64,000 nucleotides of DNA from Thermodesulfobacteriota bacterium (GCA_021604765.1 BQJP01000011.1:1-64000), one strand, 5' to 3'. Numbered from the stretch's first letter, positions 10,857 through 21,924 are shown. Program-made: numbers and translations. The notes: a model not told the origin generated them from the letters alone.

Positions 10857-11630
10857 CTACCCCGTTTTCTGATCCAAATTGGATATACTATTCTGACCGT
10901 TTTGCTTTAGGAAAGAAACACGTCCACCATAAGTAAGACGAAGGTTGTCTTCTGTAAACACTTCCTGTACCGGACCGCTTGCAATGAGCCTTACATTTAA
11001 GAGTGCAGTCCAATCAAAGTATTCAGGCACTGTTTGAAGATCATGGTGGACGACAACAACAGTTTTACCAGACCCCCGTAGTTCCTGAAGTAGAGATACT
11101 ATCGCTCGCTCTGTAGTCGCATCGACACCCTGAAAAGGCTCATCCATGAGATAGACCTGGGCATCCTGAACAAGAGCGCGCGCCAAGAATACCCGCTGCT
11201 GCTGTCCACCAGAGAGTTGACTTATCTGACGATCCGCAAATTGAGCCATGCCCACCTTATCAAGCGCTTGCAAAGCTAAATCCTGCTCTTTTTTGCCTGG
11301 ACGTTTCATCCAGCCCAAAGTACCATAACGCCCCATCATCACTACGTCTTTCACGCTGGTTGGAAAATCCCAATCCACACTACCCCTCTGAGGGACATAA
11401 CCTATAAGTCGGCGCTGGTCGGAAGAAGACTCACCATAAATCTTGACCTGACCAGCTGCGGTATTTACTAGATTTAACATTGCTTTTATTAGAGTTGTCT
11501 TACCTGCACCATTTGGACCCACTATGGCCATCAACACGCCTTCGGGCACTGTTAAATCAATGTCCCACAGCACTGGCTTGTCCTTATAAGCTACGGTTAG
11601 ATCCTCTACTTCTATTGCATTTGTACTCAT
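10857..11630 (-). CDS. Metal ABC transporter ATP-binding protein (start probably [11 protein letters not shown] within the longer supplied ORF)
   Basis: [10 protein letters not shown] Walker [16 protein letters not shown] signature, YLMDEP Walker B. Confidence 0.9.
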   Translation of the reverse strand: MSTNAIEVEDLTVAYKDKPVLWDIDLTVPEGVLMAIVGPNGAGKTTLIKAMLNLVNTAAGQVKIYGESSSDQRRLIGYVPQRGSVDWDFPTSVKDVVMMGRYGTLGWMKRPGKKEQDLALQALDKVGMAQFADRQISQLSGGQQQRVFLARALVQDAQVYLMDEPFQGVDATTERAIVSLLQELRGSGKTVVVVHHDLQTVPEYFDWTALLNVRLIASGPVQEVFTEDNLRLTYGGRVSFLKQNGQNSISNLDQKTG

Positions 11631-11661
11631 ATTTTGTTCCTCTTTGAATCTTCTGCACTCA

Positions 11662-12612
11662 TCAAGATTCTCCACCTTGCCCCAGGGCATCGACAATTGT
11701 ATTTATATTGTGGCGTACCATTCCTATGTAGTTACCTTCAGGAGTTCCAGGATTGCCCATTGCATCAGAGAACAGCTCACCTCCAACCCTTACATCGAAC
11801 CCCTTGGATTTCACAGCAGCTTGTACTGCCTCAATATATCTAGGAGGTACAGACGATTCTACAAAAATAGCGGGTATCTGTCGTTCAACGATAATCGCGG
11901 CTAGCCCCTGTACATCTGCGGTACCAGCTTCAGATTCAGTGCTGATTCCTTGAAGACCTTTCACTTCAAAACCGTATCCTCTGCCGAAATAATTAAAAGC
12001 ATCATGGGCAGTTATAAGAACACGCTTATCTTCCGGCAAGCTATTAGCTCTCTCTTGCACATATTCATTTAACTCAGATAATTCTTCTAAATAAGCCTCT
12101 GCATTTTTATTATATTGCTGAGTGTTTTCCGGATCCATTTTTATTAATGTCTCTTTTACAGTCCCTACTGTGTCTGACCATAGATCAACATCAAACCAGA
12201 TATGCGGATCATAATTCCCCTTAAATTCGGGAGGAGCCAAAAGATCATTGAGATTCACGCCATCTGTAACTGCCACTGTGCTGATACCCCTTTTGTTCAT
12301 TTGCTCAAAAATCTCAGCCATTTTTCCTTCTAAATGAAGCCCGTTGTAAAAAATCACGTCTGCTTTGGACAGAAGAGCTACATCACCTGCGCTAGCTTTA
12401 TACAAATGTGGATCAACCCCGGGGCCCATAAGGCCCTTTACTTCTACATTCTCACCACCGATTACAGAAACCATATCGGCAATCATCCCGGTTGTAGCAA
12501 CTATATTTAATTTGCCGTTGTTGGAATCACTCTTTATTGATCCATCATTTGATGAACATGATATAACTGCTAGTGACAAAAGTGCTATTACCAAGTATTT
12601 TGACAACTTCAT
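11662..12612 (-). CDS. Metal ABC transporter substrate-binding lipoprotein (ZnuA/TroA family)
   Basis: Lipobox [49 protein letters not shown]. Confidence 0.9.
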   Translation of the reverse strand: MKLSKYLVIALLSLAVISCSSNDGSIKSDSNNGKLNIVATTGMIADMVSVIGGENVEVKGLMGPGVDPHLYKASAGDVALLSKADVIFYNGLHLEGKMAEIFEQMNKRGISTVAVTDGVNLNDLLAPPEFKGNYDPHIWFDVDLWSDTVGTVKETLIKMDPENTQQYNKNAEAYLEELSELNEYVQERANSLPEDKRVLITAHDAFNYFGRGYGFEVKGLQGISTESEAGTADVQGLAAIIVERQIPAIFVESSVPPRYIEAVQAAVKSKGFDVRVGGELFSDAMGNPGTPEGNYIGMVRHNINTIVDALGQGGES

Positions 12613-13295
12613 TGCGACACCTCACTCTTAGAGCCCTTAATATCAGTCACAAATACATATTGAGCTGCTCCGGGCCCTAATATATGCTCTGAATCATTGA
12701 TTTTGATTTTTATCGGACCACTGAAAGGTTCAATTGAAACAACCTCGAACTTAGTCTTTGGATATAGACCCATTTTCCCCACATAACGCAGTAAATCAGG
12801 GTCATGATCACTAACTTCATCGACTATAGCACTTTGACCTGGATGGAGATCAGCAAGTGGAATGGAGTCGAGCTCAAGGATTGTGCCGTCTCGGCTAGGA
12901 ATCGGAGCACCATGCGGATCTCTTGTGGGATACCCAAGTGCTGCATCCATACGATCCTCGAGATCTTCAGATAAAACATGCTCCCATTTTTCAGCTTCTT
13001 CATGCACCTGATCCCACGGAACTCCAAGAGCCTCTGCAAGATAAAGCTCAATTAACCGGTGGTGCCTTATTATTTCAAGTGAAATCTTAAGTCCTGCATT
13101 TGTAAGTTTTACACCTTGATACCTTTTGTGAGTTATTAGTTTTTTTTCTGAGAGTTTTTTGATCATGCTAGTTGCCGATGCAGGTGCAACATTGAGCTTT
13201 TCTGAAAGCGAATTAGTCGATACTTTTCCATTTTCTTTTTGAATTTCATAAATGGCTTTTAAGTAATCCTCGATTGATTCCGTATACATTTGCAC
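12609..13295 (-). CDS. DtxR-family metal-dependent transcriptional regulator (MntR/TroR-like, FeoA-type C-domain)
   Basis: ESIEDYLKAIYEIQKENGKVSTNSLSEKLNVAPASATSMIKKLSEKKLI; HHRLIELYL. Confidence 0.9.
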   Translation of the reverse strand: MQMYTESIEDYLKAIYEIQKENGKVSTNSLSEKLNVAPASATSMIKKLSEKKLITHKRYQGVKLTNAGLKISLEIIRHHRLIELYLAEALGVPWDQVHEEAEKWEHVLSEDLEDRMDAALGYPTRDPHGAPIPSRDGTILELDSIPLADLHPGQSAIVDEVSDHDPDLLRYVGKMGLYPKTKFEVVSIEPFSGPIKIKINDSEHILGPGAAQYVFVTDIKGSKSEVSQ

Positions 13296-13310
13296 GCTCC
13301 TAAAATTGAA

Positions 13311-13326
13311 TTTAGTCCTGTCTAAA
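13311..13326. promoter_or_regulatory. Candidate DtxR-family operator TTTAGTCCTGTCTAAA
   Basis: Interrupted palindrome just upstream of the DtxR-family gene; same TTTAG-N6-CTAAA frame as 14242-14257. Confidence 0.55.
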
Positions 13327-13367
13327 AATGATATGTATTACAGCCAATAATGTCAAGTAAAACATCT

Positions 13368-14168
13368 CTAAAAAAGAAAAGTAAATGCTGTTGTAATTAC
13401 GACTTCTTTGTCTGTATTGTCGGTATAAATATCAGGAGTAACACCTATGATAATTGTAAGCCAATCTGTAACAGGAGATGTAAACCCGGGTGTTATGTTA
13501 ACGATTTGAGTACTTCTCTCTCCATCAATATCTTCATATGCATAAGCTGCTTCAATTACTGCTTGAAACCATGGAACGATGTAATAACCAAATCCAATAT
13601 TAGAAATAAAGTTCCACCCATCATCTTCTACTATTCCAAATACAAAATCCGAATCCATGGAGAAAACATTGGAAAAGTCTTTTGTTAATATAAGACCACC
13701 GATTTCAATAAACCAAGGTGTATCATTGCCACTAGTAGGTATAGATACGCCGCCTTGATAAGCTAAGGAGAAAGGAAGTTGATCGCCCTGATCAATAAAT
13801 CTATATTTAACTCCTGCCTCTATGTCACCGAAATCATTAACTTGATCAATTAGATCTGAATTTTCATGATTTAAATAATTTATATTCACACCGGCTTCAA
13901 GATTATCTAGTATGCCCAGCGTAATTCTCGCTCCGCCGCCTAGCCTAAAAGTATTATCTCTATCGTCAACAAATTCAAAAGAAAAAAAAGGCTCAAATTC
14001 TACATGTTTCTTTGGAACCGTTTCAGCACTTGGAACAACCACTTTTGAGTTAGAGATACCTCCAACAGCAAGAACATTAGGTGAACTAGATAAGAATCCA
14101 CCTAGAACAAAAATTGCTGAAAATAACATTGTCGACAATTCGATCTGACATATAATAAATTGCTTCAT
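13368..14168 (-). CDS. Putative outer-membrane beta-barrel/transporter protein
   Basis: Secreted N-terminus, alternating beta-strand pattern, C-terminal TTAFTFLF. Confidence 0.5.
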   Translation of the reverse strand: MKQFIICQIELSTMLFSAIFVLGGFLSSSPNVLAVGGISNSKVVVPSAETVPKKHVEFEPFFSFEFVDDRDNTFRLGGGARITLGILDNLEAGVNINYLNHENSDLIDQVNDFGDIEAGVKYRFIDQGDQLPFSLAYQGGVSIPTSGNDTPWFIEIGGLILTKDFSNVFSMDSDFVFGIVEDDGWNFISNIGFGYYIVPWFQAVIEAAYAYEDIDGERSTQIVNITPGFTSPVTDWLTIIIGVTPDIYTDNTDKEVVITTAFTFLF

Positions 14169-14241
14169 TTTTTAACTACTCCTAGCATATATCTAAGAAA
14201 CTGAAAGAACAATCAATTCCCCCTAGTTGCCTAAATTAATT

Positions 14242-14257
14242 TTTAGATGAGTCTAAA
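14242..14257. promoter_or_regulatory. Candidate DtxR-family operator TTTAGATGAGTCTAAA
   Basis: 6-bp inverted arms TTTAGA/TCTAAA upstream of the 13368..14168 gene. Confidence 0.55.
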
Positions 14258-14370
14258 TTATCTAATATAGAGGTATTTGTCAATTAAGTTTTGTTCAGAA
14301 TACAACAAGATAAGTTTGGATTACCTTTGTAACAGGCAAAGAATAAAAATAGCCCTTAAGAAGAAACTAA

Positions 14371-15447
14371 TTAATCAGAAGACTCTAAATATTCACTTTT
14401 GTAGATTTCAATGAAACTCATAAAGATAGCTAGCAGTATGGGGCCTAAAATTATTCCGGTAAAACCAAAAACTGACAAGCTACCAAAAATTGTTAGTACT
14501 AAAAATAGTGTGGAAAGTTTAACTTTGCCACCAATAATCATAGGCTTAAGGATGTTGTCGACAGAACTTACAACCAACCCACCAAATACAAGAACACCGA
14601 TCCCAGCATAAAGACTACTGGTGAAAACCAGATATAATCCAACAGGAAGCCAGACAATTACAGCCCCGGCTATTGGAATGAGAGCAAATATAAATGTCAG
14701 TACACCACCTAACACAGCATAAGATATACCAATTGCCCAGAAAAAGAGCCCTAGAAGCAGACCTTGAATAGCAGCCGTAACCATCACTCCTACTATGACA
14801 GCATTAAGGGTGTCGTAGAATTTCTTGAAAATTTCATCTTTCTGTTCATCTTTCATAGGAATTAAAGACTTAATGCGCTCTAACATACTTTCACCGTCAC
14901 GGAAAAAGAAAAAGAGTGAAAAAATCATTATTCCAAAGCTAACGAGAAGACCAGTTAGATTGGTTGCAGCATTTTGAACTTCATTGATGACATAAGTACT
15001 GGCTGAGCTTAAACCCTTAACTGCCATTTGATGAACATTAATTTCCTCTATTTGAAGTTTACTTTGAAGTTCTTCCAATACGGTGACTGGAAGAAGACCC
15101 TTAAGTTTTGCAAGCTTAGATTTAAGTTCTGAAACCTCTACATTATTAGTAAGACTTTGATAGATATCAAACATATCTACAGCAACCGTAGCTAATATAA
15201 ATACAATAGGGAGTATAATAAGAAATGTTGCCACTATAGTCATAATTAAAGCAGAAATACTATTCTTATTCTTCAGCAATTTAGTAAGTCTTATGTGAAT
15301 GGGATATAGAGTAAGAGTGGTTATAGCTCCCCAAAAAAGCGCAAGTATAAAGGGATTTAGTATTTGATAAAAAATATATAAGAGCAATAAAAAGATTGCT
15401 ATAAAAAACCAGGAAAACACTTGTTTACGAGGCACCTTCACTCCCAT
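14371..15447 (-). CDS. AI-2E family transporter
   Basis: Multi-TM protein; FFFRDGESMLERI and GGVLTFIFALIPIAGAVIVWLPVGLYL are typical of the family. Confidence 0.85.
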   Translation of the reverse strand: MGVKVPRKQVFSWFFIAIFLLLLYIFYQILNPFILALFWGAITTLTLYPIHIRLTKLLKNKNSISALIMTIVATFLIILPIVFILATVAVDMFDIYQSLTNNVEVSELKSKLAKLKGLLPVTVLEELQSKLQIEEINVHQMAVKGLSSASTYVINEVQNAATNLTGLLVSFGIMIFSLFFFFRDGESMLERIKSLIPMKDEQKDEIFKKFYDTLNAVIVGVMVTAAIQGLLLGLFFWAIGISYAVLGGVLTFIFALIPIAGAVIVWLPVGLYLVFTSSLYAGIGVLVFGGLVVSSVDNILKPMIIGGKVKLSTLFLVLTIFGSLSVFGFTGIILGPILLAIFMSFIEIYKSEYLESSD

Positions 15448-15567
15448 AAAGAGACATAATTATTTTATTCCAAAACACTTCCTAATTTACACTAAATAAG
15501 GAAATTTTGACAGACTTAGGATATTATATTGGTACTATTTTTACAACCTAGGAAGGATCTACATATT

Positions 15568-16410
15568 ATGAAACTAATTAGAGCATTATCTGTATCAAGA
15601 AAACTATGCCTTTTGGCGCTGGCTTTTGCCATCATTTTCTCACCTTGGTTTGATTCTCCCTTCAAATCAGTTTTTGTGGCTGCTGCTAACGAAAAAGACA
15701 AGGCTACTCTTTATAGTTATAAGGTCGTAAACACATTTTCTCATGATCCAGAGTCTTTCACACAAGGATTATTTCTTGAAGATGGAATTCTATATGAGAG
15801 CACAGGTTTAAACGGCAAGTCAGCAGTAAAGAAAATTGATCTCAAAACAGGGAAAGTTATTCAATCCCGGAACATGCAAGACAAATTTTTCGGAGAAGGG
15901 TTAACCATTGTTAATGATAAGATTTTTCAGATAACTTGGCGCTCAAAAACAGGTTTTGTGTATGATAAGGACAGCCTCGAGATCTTAAGAACATTCTCCT
16001 ATAAAACTCAAGGATGGGGAATCACATATGACGGCAAATACCTGATTATAAGTGACGGTAGCGAGATTCTTTATTTTATGGATCCAAAGAGTTTTGTAGT
16101 AGTTGGGAAATTAGAAGTCTACAACGACAATGGCAAAGTTAGCAAGCTTAATGAGCTTGAATACATTGACGGTGAGATATACGCCAACATTTGGGGCAAA
16201 GATTTGATAGCGAGAATAGACCCTAAAACCGGCTACGTGAATTCCTGGATAGACCTCACTGGAATTCTTAGTAAAGAAGATAGAAAAGGAAAAGAGGATG
16301 TGCTAAACGGCATCGCTTATAACCCTGAAAACAATTCGCTTTTAGTTACAGGAAAACTCTGGCCTAAAATATTTGAGATAAAAATAATAGAAAAGAACCA
16401 ACAGAAATAA
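15568..16410 (+). CDS. Glutaminyl-peptide cyclotransferase (plant/bacterial beta-propeller type)
   Basis: VVNTFSHDPESFTQGLFLEDGILYESTGLNG, FGEGLTIVNDKIFQITW, LNELEYIDGEIYANIW. Start chosen at internal ATG (MKLIRAL). Confidence 0.85.
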   Translation: MKLIRALSVSRKLCLLALAFAIIFSPWFDSPFKSVFVAAANEKDKATLYSYKVVNTFSHDPESFTQGLFLEDGILYESTGLNGKSAVKKIDLKTGKVIQSRNMQDKFFGEGLTIVNDKIFQITWRSKTGFVYDKDSLEILRTFSYKTQGWGITYDGKYLIISDGSEILYFMDPKSFVVVGKLEVYNDNGKVSKLNELEYIDGEIYANIWGKDLIARIDPKTGYVNSWIDLTGILSKEDRKGKEDVLNGIAYNPENNSLLVTGKLWPKIFEIKIIEKNQQK

Positions 16411-16419
16411 TAAAGCTAA

Positions 16420-16644
16420 TTACTTTATCAAAGGCTGCTGTTCCATTTCTTCAGTATCTATTGGATTTTCTACAGACTCAAGTTCTTCCTCAACTCCGCG
16501 ATCGTACTTAGAATCATAACTCTCGGGCTCTACCCTAGGCTCTAACTCATCAGTCGCTGTAGGCTCAGCAGGCCCAAAAAGTGCGGAGCAGGAACTGAGG
16601 CCTAAAGACAAACCCAATATTAGTATTAAAGTTTTATTTTTCAT
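16420..16644 (-). CDS. Small acidic lipoprotein
   Basis: Signal peptide with lipobox LSSCSA. Confidence 0.55.
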   Translation of the reverse strand: MKNKTLILILGLSLGLSSCSALFGPAEPTATDELEPRVEPESYDSKYDRGVEEELESVENPIDTEEMEQQPLIK

Positions 16645-16745
16645 CTTCCACCCTGTCTGATATAAAATTTTTATTAAGTATAATGTTGGTTCAGTAAGCT
16701 TACACGTTATAGTTAACAGAATCCAAATTAATTTGGAGAAGACTT

Positions 16746-17180
16746 ATGCAAAAAATATTGCCTTCACCATATCTACGAATCATAGCATCTTTATTTCTAG
16801 TGTTGATGTTACAATCCTGTTCAACCCATTCTCATAAAAGTAAAAACCTTAAGTACAATACTGCCATAACCCGCATATATCTTAGCCTAAGTTCAGAAAA
16901 ATTGAAAAGAGAATTTGAAATTGCTGATGTGGAAAATATTTTAATTAATCATTTCAATGGAGCTACCCTTCAGGAATCCATAGGATTCTTCAACAGGAAA
17001 AAAGAAAGAAGTCTCACAATTACTATCGTAAACTGCTGTCGGTGGGAGGAACCAATAGAAGTATTCCGAGAGAAGATCAATAATCTTGTTAAACAACTAA
17101 GAAATGATCTAGGTCAAGAATCCATACTCGTTGAAGTTAATAGAACCACGGACATACAAGTGTTTGAAGTTTTAGAATAG
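16746..17180 (+). CDS. Hypothetical lipoprotein
   Basis: Lipobox LMLQSCST; ORF preceded by GGAGAAG. Confidence 0.6.
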   Translation: MQKILPSPYLRIIASLFLVLMLQSCSTHSHKSKNLKYNTAITRIYLSLSSEKLKREFEIADVENILINHFNGATLQESIGFFNRKKERSLTITIVNCCRWEEPIEVFREKINNLVKQLRNDLGQESILVEVNRTTDIQVFEVLE

Positions 17181-17211
17181 TGTATACTAAGTTGATCTAA
17201 TTCAGTTTCCC

Positions 17212-17520
17212 ATGACAAAAACAAAACGAACATTAATATTTGGACTCCTTCTAATAGTATTAGGAGCAATTATATCCCTACTAGTTGTGATGTATATCAC
17301 AGGATTCTCATATGATAATAATAAAGAGTTCTGGATTATCTGGATATCTTCACTACTGCCAACAATCGTATCAAGCTGTATAGCAGCGTTTTTATATCAC
17401 TATCTTTGTGAATCAAAGAAAAGTTGGGTCCATATACTGTGGTTTTTAATCAATCTAATTATTATTGTAGGCTTTGCTCCATCCATCACTTTTGTCATGC
17501 TGAGCTCAATGCTAAATTGA
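17212..17520 (+). CDS. Small membrane protein
   Basis: Three predicted hydrophobic segments. Confidence 0.5.
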   Translation: MTKTKRTLIFGLLLIVLGAIISLLVVMYITGFSYDNNKEFWIIWISSLLPTIVSSCIAAFLYHYLCESKKSWVHILWFLINLIIIVGFAPSITFVMLSSMLN

Positions 17521-17524
17521 TGGA

Positions 17525-18904
17525 TTACAAAACTGTTCCTATACCAAATCCAATCACAAGAGCGTCATCGATATCGCTACGACCATCAGGATTAATTACT
17601 GCTTGAACATCCGGCTGCACAAATAGCCAAGGGGCTACTTGGATACGGTAATTGAGCTCTAAAATAGTTTCAGCATCTTGATTAGGATCACCATTATTCC
17701 GGTTGAATTCATTTAGATCATCACTGAAAAGTCCATATGCAAAAATGAAAGCCAAGGTATCCTGAGATCTGCTCGGAATTAAGCCCTGATAGCTTAACCC
17801 GCCTGATGTCATAAAGGTGATTATATTTCTATTCTCTGGAGCATAACTCAAAGCTAAGAAAGCTGAAAGCCCTTGAGTATATTTACCATTCTCTGAATAG
17901 AGCATTTGCTGACCCATTATGTATATTCCCCATGTTCCATCGACATTTCTTCCACTATCCAGATCTTCAAGCCTCTCAGAATCATAGTAGCTCCCAAGCT
18001 TAAATATTCCGGGGAGGCCCGGCACATTTTTATAATTACCTACTATATATCCAACCTCACCTAGAGTCAGGAACCCAGATCCGTTAGGTACTTTAAATTC
18101 AATTCCTGCTGTGTTGGAATTAAAGATCCCCTCATAAACAAGATATGTACCAATCTGCGCATACCAATCCGAGTGTGGTTTAACTTTAATACGCGCACCC
18201 CATGCGGCAAAGGGATACACAGGAAAAGTGATGCTCTGTTTACCTGCTATTGGATTTCCACATATTCCTTGGTTAAGCGATGTGCATGCAAGACTTAGGA
18301 AAGCAAAATCTTCACCGGTAATGAGCCTGCCTAAAACTATCTCAGTTGTATTATTAAATAGCTGTTGCCCAAATACCAGATGAACAATTCGGAAGCTCCC
18401 ATCATCATCTCCGTTATCCAGCTGTACTGGAAAAAAATTGCCTATATAGTCGAGTGATAAGCTTTTACCAGGATTTATGTATGAAATAGAATATAAAAAA
18501 TAACCCCTCTTCCACCCCACAAGACGCTCCAGATCCAGAAAAACTGAGCCGTTAATATCCCCCTTCCAGGAGGCTCCCTTTCGCTCACCTCCTGAGGGGT
18601 TTGTAGCTAATTGCCCAAAGTAAGCAACTATTACCTGAACACCTTTCTCTTCTAATTTATCCCAGAATCCTCCATAGCTTCCAAATAGAGAAGGTGTGGT
18701 ACGCCATTTCCCTGACAGTACTCCCCACTCTTGATCAGGAGTATATTCCGGCGGATGCAGCCAATTTGTTGCTGTAAATCGTCCGGCAGTATCCCATCTT
18801 CTAGAATCATATAGATTGCTCTGAATCCAGGGATTTATTTGTGCAGCTGCTATTATAGAACTAAAAATATATAGAAGGCTGAATAATAATATAGCCCTTA
18901 TCAT
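17525..18904 (-). CDS. Carbohydrate porin, OprB-like
   Basis: Signal peptide, beta-barrel pattern, NRNNGDPNQDAETILELNYRIQVAPWLFVQPDVQAVINPDG is a typical OprB C-terminus. Confidence 0.85.
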   Translation of the reverse strand: MIRAILLFSLLYIFSSIIAAAQINPWIQSNLYDSRRWDTAGRFTATNWLHPPEYTPDQEWGVLSGKWRTTPSLFGSYGGFWDKLEEKGVQVIVAYFGQLATNPSGGERKGASWKGDINGSVFLDLERLVGWKRGYFLYSISYINPGKSLSLDYIGNFFPVQLDNGDDDGSFRIVHLVFGQQLFNNTTEIVLGRLITGEDFAFLSLACTSLNQGICGNPIAGKQSITFPVYPFAAWGARIKVKPHSDWYAQIGTYLVYEGIFNSNTAGIEFKVPNGSGFLTLGEVGYIVGNYKNVPGLPGIFKLGSYYDSERLEDLDSGRNVDGTWGIYIMGQQMLYSENGKYTQGLSAFLALSYAPENRNIITFMTSGGLSYQGLIPSRSQDTLAFIFAYGLFSDDLNEFNRNNGDPNQDAETILELNYRIQVAPWLFVQPDVQAVINPDGRSDIDDALVIGFGIGTVL

Positions 18905-21837
18905 TTTTCCTTAGTAGCCCAATCTTTGGTCTCTATATCACCCAATATATTGAAATAAGAAATATGTTGTTCTCCCGATCCGTTTGAAGATATAAGACCT
19001 ATAAGAGGGTTATTATCTTTGGCGACTAATGTCATTATAGTATCTATATCGAGCCCGTTTACTTGAGATTTGCCTCCTGGGAAAGGAGTAAACTCACCTG
19101 CTATACGTAGTACTCCATGCTCAGCATAGGGGCCATGGCTATGTCCACCACCACCTTTATAATAATACATCGCAACTTTAGGATCATCAGTTTCTTCAGA
19201 AGGAGTTACGGCAATTAGGGCTCTATAGGGATTTGGTGCGGGCGGGTTCTTCCCAACCTCCGTTACTGGCGGATATTGAAAATATCCTCCAGCAAGATTG
19301 TCGGCGGCGATATTAAGCCCCTGGGTTCCGGGAGTTACCTTCGTCGTATCGACAACGATAGTTTCAGCAGGATTCTCGGCCCTCGATATCAATTGTCCAC
19401 TCAAAACCATAACTCGGTTTGTGGCACCTGGACCGTGAGAAAGTACAATATCGTCCCAATTGTCTCCATCCACATCTCCCGAGGCGATATTGACTCCCGA
19501 ATTGGCATAATTTTTATCAAGAACAGGTGCTTCAAATACAATATTTTCCTTTAGTGAGCCATCATCAGACTCAATAATCTTATATACCGCGACTTTAGGG
19601 CTCAGACCTTTGCCTGAACCAACTACTATTTCACCAACGCTGTCCCCATCAATGTCGCCTATAGCTATCGTAGCACCGTCTCCCTTTCCTTCGAAAGGTA
19701 TAAACTCAAGTACCTGAGCGTTATTGTTCTGGTAATCAAAAACATGGATTAGAGGACTACCGGATTTCTTTGAAGTTACAATGTGTGCCCTGTAATTTGT
19801 GACTCCAATATGCTTTACTCCTGTTAATTGTCCTGCGTCAGCGTCAACTCCGCCTTTATACTCTTTGTCATAAGCCACAAATGACCCTGCCTTGAATCCA
19901 TCTGTTGCACGGGTTAGAACAACTTCCGGTGAGTTACCAGGAGAAGCTCCTGAGGCAGAGATGGAAGCGTCTCTAGGAGGTTCTACTTTGACCGTTACCA
20001 TCATTCCAGAATCTTCATGAAGAAGAACATGACAATGCATAACAAACTTGCCCACAAAGTTAGAGGCCTTGAGTCTGATATAAGTCTTGCTTCTTCCAGG
20101 GAAGGCAAACGTGTCGATATCTCTCGGCACATCATTTATGACCGGATTTTGAGGCAGATCAGTCCTCAGTTTTGTCAAACCCTGGTCCTCAAAATACTCA
20201 ATTTTTTCTATCACAAACTGGCCTTGATGAATGTGGAAAGGATGGGATACCTGAGAGTACGTAGAGATTACCCATCTCTCATTATCCCCAGAATAGCTCT
20301 GTGCCATCGCGAGGTCAGGGAAGGAACCGAAGTTTATTCTTCCACGGAAATTGTGCTCGTCAAAATCATAGGAAATATTTCGGGTGAAGTCAGGCTCAGT
20401 TGTATAATCTTTTGGAATTTCTGTCCCTTCGACTTGGGGTATAGGCCTGTCATCTGGTTCCCCTTTTACGCGAACTGTCGCCAGAATTACAGAAGGCACA
20501 TAAGACGTAGGCGGCTCAAAAGTTGCCATAGACGGAAGATTTGACACTTGATTTGTATAAGCCGCATCAACTACATTTACCAGATAATAATCCCCAGGTT
20601 CATCTGGGGCCGTTACAGCCCATGTCAACCTTTCACCCGGAGCAACATAGGTGTCTTTAGTTAAGTCGCGTTGTTTAATAAAATATGTATAGGCAGGGGT
20701 AAAATGATCGTTGCCATCTTGTGCAATTAATGTGCTTTTAAAGAGTTGTCCCTCAGGATCCATAGCTCCATTATTGTCGAGTTTTAATACTGCCAGAGAA
20801 TAAGCTGAATAAGGGTTAACATTCGCCATGGTCCATACCTGAGTCTCCCCCGGGCGAATCTCTATTATAGGATTAACCTGTCCGTTGACCATATACATCG
20901 GGGCGTATTTGGGAGCCATGTCAGGTCCGCCCTGAGCAGCGATTGGATTGGGGTTGCTAAAATGGGGGCTTGTACCTATCGCAGTTGGTCCGAGTTCGTA
21001 CATTCCGGGATTCTTCTTACTCTCTGCGAGGTTGAATCCATTTAGCACAAAGAGTTTTTGCTCAAGACCGCCGTATACAGAGCGCTTGTCAGTACCAACA
21101 ACGTTACCTACCTGCAGTATACCCGCAAGCCCTCCGTAGACTTGTGCAGTTGTTGATCTGTGAAAGTGGGGATGATACCAATTAACACCCTGATCATGGT
21201 TGTCAGGGATATTTATTTCGGATACGTATTTGCCTCCGGGCAGAAAAGTCCTGTATACGTTGTCAGAGTTTCCTGTCGGGCTTACAAGCATGCCGTGATA
21301 GTGGATATTCGAGTTGACCGGAACAGGGTCAGTCGGATCATAAGATTCCGTCTGATCTTGTAGCTCGGATAGCGGCAAACGTTTGTCGTTAATATGAAGG
21401 CGTATTGTGTCCCCAGGCTCAGCTACAAGAGTTTGATTGGGAAAAAGGCTGTTATATGAGCTTACTATGCCGCCAAGTCTGGAAGGGCCGCTGTAAGTTA
21501 TCACTTTATAGGGCTTTGAGCCCACGAGCATGGGGTTATCCGCAGTACCGGAGACGAGGTTAAAAGTGGCTTCAAGAAGTCCGTCCTTTGAATTTATTGC
21601 CCATTTTTCTGAAAAAAGATCTAAAAGGGGTCCGTCCGAAGGCAACTCCTGACCAGTGTAAGGAACGAGCTGACTGCCTATGGCTTTTGGGGCCAGGAAT
21701 TTCTCTTTGCAAGGGAGAAATGCGTTATCGGTTTTCTTAGCCGGACACTGTGCTTTAGGATAGTCTTGTGCATACACAATATTAGAAAGCAAAAAAACCA
21801 CAGAACTTATCATTAAGGATACGATAATTTCTCTCAT
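18901..21837 (-). CDS. Multicopper oxidase with C-terminal FG-GAP/VCBS repeats (start at internal Met MREIIVSL)
   Basis: Copper motifs NIHYHGMLV, NWYHPHFHRST, SHPFHIHQGQF, MHCHVLLHEDSGMM; FG-GAP motifs GDIDGDSVGEIVVG and GDVDGDNWDDIVLS. Confidence 0.9.
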   Translation of the reverse strand: MREIIVSLMISSVVFLLSNIVYAQDYPKAQCPAKKTDNAFLPCKEKFLAPKAIGSQLVPYTGQELPSDGPLLDLFSEKWAINSKDGLLEATFNLVSGTADNPMLVGSKPYKVITYSGPSRLGGIVSSYNSLFPNQTLVAEPGDTIRLHINDKRLPLSELQDQTESYDPTDPVPVNSNIHYHGMLVSPTGNSDNVYRTFLPGGKYVSEINIPDNHDQGVNWYHPHFHRSTTAQVYGGLAGILQVGNVVGTDKRSVYGGLEQKLFVLNGFNLAESKKNPGMYELGPTAIGTSPHFSNPNPIAAQGGPDMAPKYAPMYMVNGQVNPIIEIRPGETQVWTMANVNPYSAYSLAVLKLDNNGAMDPEGQLFKSTLIAQDGNDHFTPAYTYFIKQRDLTKDTYVAPGERLTWAVTAPDEPGDYYLVNVVDAAYTNQVSNLPSMATFEPPTSYVPSVILATVRVKGEPDDRPIPQVEGTEIPKDYTTEPDFTRNISYDFDEHNFRGRINFGSFPDLAMAQSYSGDNERWVISTYSQVSHPFHIHQGQFVIEKIEYFEDQGLTKLRTDLPQNPVINDVPRDIDTFAFPGRSKTYIRLKASNFVGKFVMHCHVLLHEDSGMMVTVKVEPPRDASISASGASPGNSPEVVLTRATDGFKAGSFVAYDKEYKGGVDADAGQLTGVKHIGVTNYRAHIVTSKKSGSPLIHVFDYQNNNAQVLEFIPFEGKGDGATIAIGDIDGDSVGEIVVGSGKGLSPKVAVYKIIESDDGSLKENIVFEAPVLDKNYANSGVNIASGDVDGDNWDDIVLSHGPGATNRVMVLSGQLISRAENPAETIVVDTTKVTPGTQGLNIAADNLAGGYFQYPPVTEVGKNPPAPNPYRALIAVTPSEETDDPKVAMYYYKGGGGHSHGPYAEHGVLRIAGEFTPFPGGKSQVNGLDIDTIMTLVAKDNNPLIGLISSNGSGEQHISYFNILGDIETKDWATKEK

Positions 21838-21924
21838 CACTAAACACCGCCATTTGTTTATAATAATATCCACCGTTATTTTTAAATTAGAATAAAGAAA
21901 GAATAATGTCAAGAATACAAATTC

